NCBI GenBank assembly: GCA_934771675.1 | Contig: CAKVMF010000054.1 | Location: 1-6,373, forward strand | Length of the DNA: 6,373 bases | Origin: an uncultured Clostridia bacterium | GTDB taxonomy: Bacteria > Bacillota > Clostridia > Christensenellales > UBA1242 | Reading direction: 5' to 3' | Part shown: positions 1-4,538 of the stretch, in pieces | Layout of the letters: each line of letters opens with the position of its first letter | Numbering within the stretch: the first letter of the stretch is position 1 | Notes under the pieces: generated by a model | Databases searched by the model: none | Seen by the model: only the letters and a program-made list of their open reading frames with translations | Told to the model about the DNA's origin: nothing | Translations under genes and position numbers: made by a program

Positions 1-368
1 GCGAGTGAAACCAAAAGGCATTTTAAAGCGAAACCATTTGTTTTTTCACGCATCTCTTTTTTGCCAAACTTTTCAACAATCTCACTATAGTTTGGGTGGA
101 GTGCTGCAAACTCACGCACGGCAAAATGAATAGGATTCATTTGATGTTTTTCAAAAAGAGCATTTGAAGCTGGCAAAAGCTGTGTTGTTTTTCCGCTTCC
201 GCTTTGACCTGCAAGCCTGAGCAAAAATTTGTTTTTGGTTTTGCCTGCAGAAAGTCTTTCAAAATTGTTTTTTGCAATATCAAAAACGGTGCGTTCATCA
301 ATATCGCACTCCCAGCAAAATGTTTTTTTGAAATGGTCAAATATTTCACTAAAATCTTGAAATTCCAT
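1..368 (-). CDS. Zeta-toxin-like P-loop kinase, N-terminal part (runs off left edge)
   Basis: The first 122 codons are visible, from the ATG at 368-366; the rest lies beyond position 1. A Walker A motif, GQSGSGKTT, sits at residues 54-62 after a roughly 50-residue N-terminal extension. It is followed by REFAALHPNYSEIVEKFGKK (residues 85-104), which resembles the segment after the P-loop in zeta toxins, where an HPN(F/Y) element leads into the next helix. Zeta-family enzymes phosphorylate UDP-N-acetylglucosamine or related substrates and are usually held in check by an epsilon-type antitoxin. No antitoxin gene lies in the 150 bases upstream, so any partner must be downstream, outside the window, or absent. 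A GTGGGG stretch about 8 bases before the ATG is a weak ribosome binding site. Another P-loop nucleotide kinase is possible, because the catalytic part is not visible. Confidence 0.65.
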   Translation of the reverse strand, partial: MEFQDFSEIFDHFKKTFCWECDIDERTVFDIAKNNFERLSAGKTKNKFLLRLAGQSGSGKTTQLLPASNALFEKHQMNPIHFAVREFAALHPNYSEIVEKFGKKEMREKTNGFALKCLLVSL

Positions 369-384
369 AATTTTACCCCACTAA

Positions 385-414
385 ATAGTATCATATTTAA
401 GCTGAAAATAACAA
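385..414 (-). promoter_or_regulatory. Candidate promoter of the zeta-toxin-like gene
   Basis: On the minus strand a TTGTTA -35 (409-414) and a TACTAT -10 (385-390) are separated by 18 bases, giving a very short leader before the ATG at 368. A perfect TTGACA also occurs just upstream (424-429), but no good -10 lies at the right distance from it. Consensus match only. Confidence 0.35.
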
Positions 415-479
415 ATATATTTTTGTCAAATGCAGCAAGAGAAATTTATATTTTGGTTTAAAAGCGAGTGAAAAATGAC

Positions 480-515
480 AAATAAAAACACCTTATCAAA
501 ATTGATAAGGTGTTT
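480..515 (-). terminator. Intrinsic terminator after the WG-repeat gene
   Basis: A 14-base inverted repeat (486-499 and 502-515, core ACACCTTATCAA) begins just past the TAA at 519-521. On the minus strand it is followed by TTTTTATTT. The plus strand also has a T-rich run, so it may work in both directions, but the only gene ending here is on the minus strand. Confidence 0.85.
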
Positions 516-518
516 CTT

Positions 519-1334
519 TTATTGGTTTTCTCTTTCAATATTTTCAAGAGCAGTTTCGTTTTCTTTAAGGACTCTTAAATCTCTGTTGTAATCCAAGCAA
601 GCTTCAAGAAATCTTGATTTTTCATCATAAACTTCTTTTATTTCTTCCATTTCTTCTTTTGTTTTGCAAGCATCCAAACTTTCAACAAGTTCGTTTTTAA
701 GAGCTTCAGAAACAGCACCATAAACATTTTTGAAGTTATCAACATTTTCTTCAGCGAGAACGCTAACAGCATAAAGGTCACTTGCAAAAAGTCTGCCATA
801 TTGTTCTTTTGAAAGGTTTGGTCTTCCTGGAATTGCTGGAAGAACATATTCACCTGGAGTTATATAGTGAGCTGTGCAATCGTCATCGTTATACATTTCA
901 ACATATGCAAGGCCGTATTCATTGAAACACCAAGCATTGTCAAATTTTGGTGAGATTATCATTTTGTCTTTTTTGTCAATAAATCCAAATTTTCCATTAA
1001 CCAAAACTGCTGCAAATCCGTTTGAATATGGAAGCATAAGTCCGTATTCTTTTGATACGTGTTTGCCGGTTTTGTCAATAAGCACGTATTTGAAATGATC
1101 AAAATTTGCAGTTGCAACACCGTTTGAAAAGTCAGAAATTGAAATATATTTAAAAGGAATTTTCATTTTTCCAGTTTCTGCATCAAGTGCACCAAAGAGT
1201 TTTCCGTTGTCGGCAACAACGAGCCCGTCATGTGGTTCTCCAAGATATTTAAAAGCAGGTTTAACAACAACTGTTTTGGTTTTTGAATCTCTTAGGCCAA
1301 AAAGCCCCGCACCATTTTTAAAAGTTTCTAACAT
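519..1334 (-). CDS. WG-repeat-containing protein
   Basis: The protein has 271 residues. Residues 8-150 contain several degenerate WG-type beta repeats, each a short strand pair with the pattern G-(L/K)-(F/Y)-G-x-(L/I)-D followed by a (I/V)-(K/S)-P-x-F step: GLFGLRDSKTK (10-20) with VVVKPAFKY, KLFGALDAETGK (45-56) with IPFKY, and GKFGFIDKKDK (114-124) with ISPKFD. The last 90 residues are charged and probably helical. WG repeats are common in clostridial proteins of unknown function and probably mediate binding; no enzyme motif is seen. There is no signal peptide or membrane segment, so it is probably cytoplasmic. The ATG at 1334 is chosen because AAAGGAA lies six bases upstream; a TTG at 1373 would extend the frame by 13 residues but lacks a good site. 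The start lies inside the 3' end of the 49-codon gene, suggesting translational coupling. Confidence 0.85.
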   Translation of the reverse strand: MLETFKNGAGLFGLRDSKTKTVVVKPAFKYLGEPHDGLVVADNGKLFGALDAETGKMKIPFKYISISDFSNGVATANFDHFKYVLIDKTGKHVSKEYGLMLPYSNGFAAVLVNGKFGFIDKKDKMIISPKFDNAWCFNEYGLAYVEMYNDDDCTAHYITPGEYVLPAIPGRPNLSKEQYGRLFASDLYAVSVLAEENVDNFKNVYGAVSEALKNELVESLDACKTKEEMEEIKEVYDEKSRFLEACLDYNRDLRVLKENETALENIERENQ

Positions 1335-1467
1335 AACTATTTCCTTTATTATTTTTACATTTTTTTTCGCCAAACAAGTCTTTGATAAATTTTTCGTCCT
1401 TCATGATTTCATACCAATCTGAAGTTTTTGACTTGTAAGCAATATGTATGAACTTTGCTAAATCCAT
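1318..1467 (-). CDS. Small 49-residue protein upstream of the WG-repeat gene
   Basis: A 49-codon frame from the ATG at 1467 to a TAA at 1318-1320. It begins MDLAKFIHIAYKSKTSDWYE and continues with a lysine-rich, probably helical stretch. It starts about 18 bases after the predicted transcription start of a near-perfect promoter, so it is the first frame on the message. Its own ribosome binding site (AAGTGG) is mediocre. Its last 17 bases overlap the start of the WG-repeat gene in another frame, and that gene's binding site lies inside it. A run of eight A in the coding strand (positions 1360-1367) could shift this frame into the WG frame. It could be a real small protein, a coupling leader peptide, or the front half of a slippage fusion. 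I recognise no family. Confidence 0.5.
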   Translation of the reverse strand: MDLAKFIHIAYKSKTSDWYEIMKDEKFIKDLFGEKKCKNNKGNSYVRNF

Positions 1468-1489
1468 AACGCCACTTAATTGTGAATGT

Positions 1490-1518
1490 ATTATAACAAA
1501 AAGAGTTGTAAAAGTCAA
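1490..1518 (-). promoter_or_regulatory. Promoter of the 49-residue/WG-repeat unit
   Basis: Minus strand: TTGACT at 1513-1518, a 17-base spacer, and a perfect TATAAT at 1490-1495. It lies just downstream of the yitT terminator, so the unit is transcribed independently. Confidence 0.8.
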
Positions 1519-1554
1519 TAGGGGGAATGTGAAAAATAATTATAAAAACATAAC

Positions 1555-1589
1555 ACATAAAAAAGCACTGAATTGCTTTCAGTGCTTTT
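1555..1589 (-). terminator. Intrinsic terminator after the YitT-family gene
   Basis: A perfect 12-base inverted repeat AAAAGCACTGAA (1561-1572 and 1578-1589) with a 5-base loop, followed on the minus strand by six T. It lies 17 bases past the yitT stop codon. Confidence 0.88.
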
Positions 1590-1605
1590 ATTGTTTTGTT
1601 TGTTT

Positions 1606-2661
1606 TTAGTTTTCTTTGGTTTGAGCGGGGTCGCTTGTTTTGTAACAGCGGGCTTGTTGGTTAGCAGGTTGATTTGTTTGTTGAGCTTCTGATTTGATAA
1701 TGAGTTCATTTTTAGGGGCTTCAAGTTTTTGCTTTTTTGAAACAGATTTTTTGATGGTTGGTGGTGTGCTATTTTGAATTTCTTCAAAACTTGACCACTC
1801 GCCAATAACTTCTGAAACTTTGGTTGCATACACAAATGCTGATGGGTCAATTTCTTTTATGATAGACTTTAGTTGTGCAGTTTGGAATCTGCTGATTAAA
1901 CATATAACAATGCACTTGTCGCTGTGTGAATGCATGCCCTTTATTTGCGTGCATGAGCAGCCTCTTGAAAGATTGTTTAAAATTGCGTTTGAAAGTTCTT
2001 CAGGTTTGGTTGTGATGATGTTGTAAGCCTTGATTTGCTTGTAACCTTCGTTTACAAAATCTGTGATAAACATACAAAGGGTGAGTGCCAAGATTGTGTA
2101 AGGCAAAAGTTCAAGTCCGTTTGGGAAAACAAAAAGTGTGAGCAAGATAATTGCAAAGTCAATGCAAATAATAAGTGTCCCAAAAGTTGCAGTTGGACGT
2201 TTCTTTTTTAAGATGCTGGCAATCATGTCAGTTCCACCGGTTGAACCACCAAAACGAACAACAAGTCCAACACCAATTCCCATAATCACACCGCCGTAAA
2301 CCGCAGAAATCAAAATTTCGTAAGATAGCCCAAGGTGCAAAGCTTCAAAAAGTTGCATACTGAGTGAAAATGAGATGATTCCAATGAGAGCTTTTATTGC
2401 AAATTTTTTGCCAAGAGTTTTGAGTGCCAAAAAGTATAAGCCAATATTCAAAACAAAATAAATTGCAGAAGTTGGAATGTTGGTTAAGCCAATTTTTGAT
2501 AGCAGAACATTGATAACCATTGAAAGTGCTGAAAAACCACCAGTTGAAATGTCGTTTGGTTCCAAAAACACACTGAATGCAAATCCCATGATGATTGTTC
2601 CTAAAACAACCATACAAATTTCCAAAACAAATTGCCATTTTTTGCCAACATTAATAAACAT
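1606..2661 (-). CDS. YitT/DUF2179-family integral membrane protein
   Basis: The protein has 351 residues. The N-terminal two thirds hold about six hydrophobic segments (roughly 11-35, 64-82, 87-107, 115-136, 161-180 and 185-203). The family signature glycine motifs are FLEPNDISTGGFSAL (32-46) and RFGGSTGGTDMIA (136-148). Residues about 218-288 match the cytoplasmic DUF2179 domain, including LSRGCSCTQIKG, a cysteine-containing turn typical of the family, and VSEVIGEW. YitT proteins are widespread in Bacillota; their substrate is unknown. Members usually stop soon after DUF2179 at about 280-290 residues. This one adds about 55 polar, K/Q/N-rich residues (296-351) that look disordered. The start is supported by AAGGAG seven bases before the ATG. 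The gene lies 80 bases behind asnA with no obvious terminator between, so it may also be read from the asnA promoter. Confidence 0.92.
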   Translation of the reverse strand: MFINVGKKWQFVLEICMVVLGTIIMGFAFSVFLEPNDISTGGFSALSMVINVLLSKIGLTNIPTSAIYFVLNIGLYFLALKTLGKKFAIKALIGIISFSLSMQLFEALHLGLSYEILISAVYGGVIMGIGVGLVVRFGGSTGGTDMIASILKKKRPTATFGTLIICIDFAIILLTLFVFPNGLELLPYTILALTLCMFITDFVNEGYKQIKAYNIITTKPEELSNAILNNLSRGCSCTQIKGMHSHSDKCIVICLISRFQTAQLKSIIKEIDPSAFVYATKVSEVIGEWSSFEEIQNSTPPTIKKSVSKKQKLEAPKNELIIKSEAQQTNQPANQQARCYKTSDPAQTKEN

Positions 2662-2686
2662 TTTATCGCTCCTTTTTTCCGAAAAT

Positions 2687-2716
2687 ATAATAACATAGCT
2701 GACACAAAAAAGACAA
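2687..2716 (-). promoter_or_regulatory. Candidate promoter of the YitT-family gene
   Basis: Minus strand: TTGTCT at 2711-2716, an 18-base spacer, and TATTAT at 2687-2692. It lies in the 80-base gap behind asnA. A reasonable consensus match, but in very AT-rich DNA. Confidence 0.45.
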
Positions 2717-2741
2717 TTTATTTGAAAAATATTTTGTAAAA

Positions 2742-3737
2742 TTATAGAAGTTCAATGCCGAGTTTTTCACATTTTTCTTGAGTTTCTTTGTCCCAGTATG
2801 ATGATTGAACTTCGCCAATGTGAGCTCGTCCTAAAAGCAGCTCACAAAGTCTGCTTTGACCAATTCCGCCGCCAATTGTAAGTGGCAGAGTTTCTGCCAA
2901 AATTTGTTTATGAAAATCATAAGCCAAACGTTCTTGTTTGCCAGATTTTTCGAGTTGTGAGAGCAAGGCGGTTTTGTCAACTCTAATACCCATGCTTGAA
3001 ATTTCAAGAGCCATGTCTAACACTTCATGGTAGAAAAACAGGTCGCCATCAAGACTCCAATCGTCATAGTCAGGAGCTCTGAGATCATGTGGCTCACCAG
3101 AAGAAAGGACATCACCAATTTGCATAATGAACACGGTTTTGTGTTTTTTTGTAATTTCATATTCACGTTCTTTTGGAGTGAGTGTTGGGTATAAGCCTAA
3201 AAGCTCTTCACTTGTGATAAAAAACACATCCTTTGAAATGGTGACTTTGTCAAAACCTTTCTTCGCTAAAAACTCACTAGTTTCACAAATTGCTTTAACA
3301 ATCTTTTTTACAGTGCGTTTTAGATATGAAAAGGTTCGGTCTTGTTTTGTTATAATTTTTTCCCAATCCCATTGGTCAACATAAATTGAGTGAGTTTCGT
3401 CAAGCTGATCATCTCGGCGGATAGCGGTCATATCGGTGTAAAGACCCTTGTGAACATCAAAACCATATTTTTTCAAGGCATAGCGTTTCCATTTTGCAAG
3501 TGATTGAACAATTTGAAGTATGTGGCCATCCTTTTTTATATCAAACTCAACGGTGCGCTCAACTCCGCTTAAATCATCTTGTAGTCCAGATTCTGGAGTA
3601 ACCAAAAGTGGTGCTGAAACTCTTTCAAGGTCAAGTTGTTTTGCGAGTTCTTTTTCAAACTTGTCTTTGATTAATTTTATAAATTTTTGTTTTTCAACAA
3701 TAGATAATTTTGTGTATTTTTCTTTGATAAATTTCAT
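2742..3737 (-). CDS. asnA: Aspartate-ammonia ligase (asparagine synthetase A)
   Basis: AsnA makes asparagine from aspartate, ammonia and ATP (giving AMP and pyrophosphate) through an aspartyl-adenylate in the cytoplasm. It is a class II aminoacyl-tRNA-synthetase-like fold, normally a dimer of about 330 residues; this protein has 331. Conserved blocks in order: GLQDDLSGVERTVEFDIK (51-68), SLAKWKRYAL (79-88), LYTDMTAIRRDD (99-110), YVDQWDWEK (119-127), RAPDYDDW (220-227), SSMGIRVD (247-254) and the motif-3-like GGGIGQSRLCELLL (289-302). All are intact, so the enzyme should be active. The ATG at 3737 is chosen because AAGGAG lies seven bases upstream and the length then fits the family. The open frame runs 28 codons further up to an ATG at 3821, but that part has no binding site and lies in the leader. 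The gene has a 360-base leader with two Asn-rich peptides and an attenuator. Confidence 0.97.
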   Translation of the reverse strand: MKFIKEKYTKLSIVEKQKFIKLIKDKFEKELAKQLDLERVSAPLLVTPESGLQDDLSGVERTVEFDIKKDGHILQIVQSLAKWKRYALKKYGFDVHKGLYTDMTAIRRDDQLDETHSIYVDQWDWEKIITKQDRTFSYLKRTVKKIVKAICETSEFLAKKGFDKVTISKDVFFITSEELLGLYPTLTPKEREYEITKKHKTVFIMQIGDVLSSGEPHDLRAPDYDDWSLDGDLFFYHEVLDMALEISSMGIRVDKTALLSQLEKSGKQERLAYDFHKQILAETLPLTIGGGIGQSRLCELLLGRAHIGEVQSSYWDKETQEKCEKLGIELL

Positions 3738-3741
3738 AATA

Positions 3742-3862
3742 TTTCTCCTTAAATTTGCTTTTTTAAAGCATTTTTTCATAATTTTTTTGTAATTTTGCAG
3801 TTTTTTTGTTTGAAAAAGCATTTAAGAAGAAATAGTTTTACATTTTGATTCTCCTTAAATGC
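3742..3862 (-). promoter_or_regulatory. asnA: Anti-Shine-Dalgarno switch in the asnA leader (mutually exclusive helices)
   Basis: Three segments of the leader RNA can pair in two exclusive ways. Segment R (3813-3832, containing UUCUUCUUAAAUGC) can pair with segment L (3849-3862, GCAUUUAAGGAGAA) as 14 base pairs with one G-U and a 17-base loop. Or R can pair with segment S (3742-3763), which contains the asnA ribosome binding site, as 13 plus 7 base pairs with a 2-base bulge and one G-U. The R-S helix would hide AAGGAG at 3745-3750 and block asnA translation; L-R would leave it free. L is inside leader peptide 2, directly after its four Asn codons. The pairings are visible in the sequence. A role in asparagine-dependent translational control is inferred by analogy with erm-type translation attenuation. 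Confidence 0.6.
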
Positions 3863-3906
3863 AAATTATTATTATTTTCGCCCGCTACGGCATTTGTCTT
3901 TTTCAT
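3838..3906 (-). CDS. Asn-rich leader peptide 2 of asnA
   Basis: A 22-codon frame, MKKTNAVAGENNNN followed by LHLRRIKM, ending in TAA at 3838-3840. It has AGGAGG four bases before the ATG: a strong site with slightly short spacing. Five of 22 residues are Asn, four of them consecutive AAT codons (11-14). It starts right after the attenuator terminator, so it is made only on read-through transcripts. Its last codons (TTA AGG AGA) overlap a second, in-frame AAGGAG that points at its own final ATG-TAA. If the ribosome stalls with the first tandem Asn codon (3874-3876) in the A site, its front edge should reach about 3863-3864, just short of segment L (starting 3862). The peptide itself probably has no function; translating it is the sensor. 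Confidence 0.65.
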   Translation of the reverse strand: MKKTNAVAGENNNNLHLRRIKM

Positions 3907-3918
3907 AAATCCTCCTAG

Positions 3919-3954
3919 AAATAAAAAACACTCTCTGGATTTCCAGAGAGTGTT
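3919..3954 (-). terminator. Attenuator terminator between the two asnA leader peptides
   Basis: A perfect 13-base inverted repeat AACACTCTCTGGA (3942-3954) and its complement (3927-3939), folding with a small AAAU loop, followed on the minus strand by UUUUAUUU. It lies 27 bases after the stop codon of leader peptide 1 and about 190 bases before asnA, with no larger gene before it. That placement marks it as a leader attenuator rather than an end-of-gene terminator. Confidence 0.88.
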
Positions 3955-3990
3955 AAGTGATAATTTTATATTTTTAAAAATTATTTAACA
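3951..3990 (-). promoter_or_regulatory. Candidate antiterminator hairpin in the asnA leader
   Basis: The leader RNA can fold UGUUAA plus AUAAUUUU (3977-3990) onto AAAAUUAU and UUAACA (3951-3956 and 3960-3967), giving 8 plus 6 base pairs with a 3-base bulge. The left arm contains the last codons and stop of leader peptide 1. The right arm takes the outer four bases (3951-3954) of the terminator stem. A ribosome ending at the leader 1 stop would cover the left arm and release the terminator; one stalled at the Asn codons would not. The overlap is only four bases and the stem is AU-rich, so the competition may be weak. Confidence 0.4.
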
Positions 3991-4064
3991 ACAACAAAAG
4001 GAACCCACAAATTATGTGTGCTATTCAAATTATTGTTATTATTATTCAAAGATAATACGAACAT
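3981..4064 (-). CDS. Asn-rich leader peptide 1 of asnA (attenuation leader)
   Basis: A 27-codon frame, MFVLSLNNNNNNLNSTHN then LWVPFVVVK, with a TAA at 3981-3983. AAGGAG lies eight bases before the ATG and a strong promoter about 30 bases upstream, so this is the first frame of the transcript. Eight of 27 residues are Asn (positions 7-12, 14 and 18), using AAT and one AAC. It is followed at once by a terminator hairpin and then by asparagine synthetase, the classic arrangement of amino-acid-specific attenuation leaders such as those of his, trp and leu operons. Too short for gene callers; the peptide is probably a by-product of the sensing event. Confidence 0.75.
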   Translation of the reverse strand: MFVLSLNNNNNNLNSTHNLWVPFVVVK

Positions 4065-4095
4065 AATCCGTGCTCCTTTTTTATACTATATGATT

Positions 4096-4123
4096 ATTAT
4101 AACTCTTATTTTCAATTTGTCAA
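4096..4123 (-). promoter_or_regulatory. Promoter of the asnA leader transcript
   Basis: Minus strand: perfect TTGACA at 4118-4123, a 16-base spacer, and perfect TATAAT at 4096-4101. Transcription should start near 4088-4090, about 10 bases before the leader 1 binding site. So strong a promoter fits control by attenuation rather than by initiation. The nested inverted repeat ends seven bases upstream of the -35. Confidence 0.8.
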
Positions 4124-4129
4124 TATTTT

Positions 4130-4259
4130 TCCACAAGGGAAAAATACAGCAATAAAGTGCGTCATACGAAAAATCCCCAGACACTCATTTACTTCATTGT
4201 AAAATCGAGCCTGGGGATTTTTCTATTCCTTCTTTCTTACAATATTTTTCCCTTGTGGA
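4130..4259. repeat. 130-bp nested inverted-repeat element upstream of the asnA promoter
   Basis: Perfect 17-base inverted ends (4130-4146 and 4243-4259, core TCCACAAGGGAAAAATA) enclose a second perfect 12-base inverted repeat (4169-4180 and 4211-4222, core AAAAATCCCCAG). The direct repeat CAATATTTTT lies at 4121-4130 and 4240-4249. No coding frame is seen inside. It may be a small non-autonomous (MITE-like) element or a structured RNA or terminator unit. It has no clear flanking target duplication. Confidence 0.6.
4169..4222. terminator. Possible bidirectional terminator-like hairpin inside the nested repeat
   Basis: Stem AAAAATCCCCAG/CTGGGGATTTTT of 12 base pairs with a 30-base loop. The stem has a GC-rich top and T-rich exits on both strands. 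No gene reads into it from the plus side, and the minus-side gene already has a terminator at 4499-4533. A repeat-borne structure is therefore as likely as a true terminator. Confidence 0.3.
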
Positions 4260-4296
4260 GTTGGACGTTATTTTTTTAAGTAGGATGTTGTAATAA

Positions 4297-4346
4297 GCAT
4301 GTCGCCCTGAGGAAAACCTGAAAGGTTTGACGTGAGGGTCTATTCC
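4297..4346 (-). repeat. Palindromic dispersed repeat, copy A (inverted)
   Basis: On the minus strand it begins GGAATAGACCCTCACGTC and ends with CGACATGC, the same ends as copies B and C. It can fold with outer stem CCCT/AGGG (4305-4308 and 4335-4338) and inner stem AAACCT/AGGTTT (4314-4319 and 4323-4328) around a GAA loop. Non-coding. Confidence 0.7.
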
Positions 4347-4358
4347 TTATAAAAAAGC

Positions 4359-4406
4359 GGAATAGATTGCCACGCTAAGCATAGGCTTACGCTCGCAATG
4401 ACATGC
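4359..4406 (+). repeat. Palindromic dispersed repeat, copy B
   Basis: Begins GGAATAGATTGCCACG and ends GCAATGACATGC. Outer stem ATTGC/GCAAT (4366-4370 and 4395-4399), inner stem TAAGC/GCTTA (4376-4380 and 4385-4389). It resembles the ATTGCCACG...CGCAATGACA palindromic repeats I recall from many bacterial genomes. It is head to head with copy A, so TCTATTCC and GGAATAGA face each other. Confidence 0.7.
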
Positions 4407-4418
4407 AAGATAAAGATA

Positions 4419-4466
4419 GGAATAGATTGCCACGTCGAAACAGAGTTTCTCCTCGCAAAGACATGC
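4419..4466 (+). repeat. Palindromic dispersed repeat, copy C
   Basis: Direct neighbour of copy B with the same ends (GGAATAGATTGCCACG and GACATGC). Outer stem TTGC/GCAA (4427-4430 and 4455-4458), inner stem GAAAC/GTTTC (4437-4441 and 4445-4449) with an AGA loop. The inner stem sequence differs from copies A and B, but the base pairing is kept. Confidence 0.7.
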
Positions 4467-4498
4467 TTGTATTGGAAAAACTCTCGTGGTTATTCCTA

Positions 4499-4533
4499 AT
4501 ATATAAAAAGCCAGCGGAGTGACCTGCTGGCTT
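4499..4533 (-). terminator. Intrinsic terminator after the uridine-kinase-family gene
   Basis: Inverted repeat AAGCCAGC/GCTGGCTT (4508-4515 and 4526-4533), extended by GG/CC with one bulged base, followed on the minus strand by TTTTTATATA. It begins five bases past the stop codon. Confidence 0.88.
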
Positions 4534-4538
4534 AAATA

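Noticed and set aside
1335..1373. TTG at 1373 as the start of the WG-repeat gene
   Set aside because: It lacks a good ribosome binding site, whereas the ATG at 1334 has AAAGGAA at ideal spacing.
1515..1850. 111-codon minus-strand frame overlapping the yitT 3' end
   Set aside because: It lies out of frame inside the yitT tail and crosses the terminator; K/Q/N-rich composition is a frame-shadow of the AT-rich tail.
874..3792. Several plus-strand open frames of 60-90 codons opposite the minus-strand genes
   Set aside because: All are antisense to well-supported genes, have no recognisable motifs and no suitable ribosome binding sites; they reflect base composition of the real genes.
3738..3821. 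Upstream in-frame ATG codons (3821 and 3779) as the asnA start
   Set aside because: They add 28 or fewer lysine-rich residues absent from the family, have no ribosome binding site, and lie in the anti-SD region; the ATG at 3737 has AAGGAG and gives the usual AsnA length.
3738..4095. T-box riboswitch upstream of asnA
   Set aside because: A long leader with a terminator before an amino-acid gene suggests a T-box, but I find neither the conserved T-box sequence (GGGTGG...ACCGCG type) nor the AG-bulge and specifier stem; the Asn-rich frames explain the leader better.
4297..4466. CRISPR array
   Set aside because: Three repeat copies occur, but one is inverted, spacing is irregular and the units are palindromes with variable interiors, unlike repeat-spacer structure.
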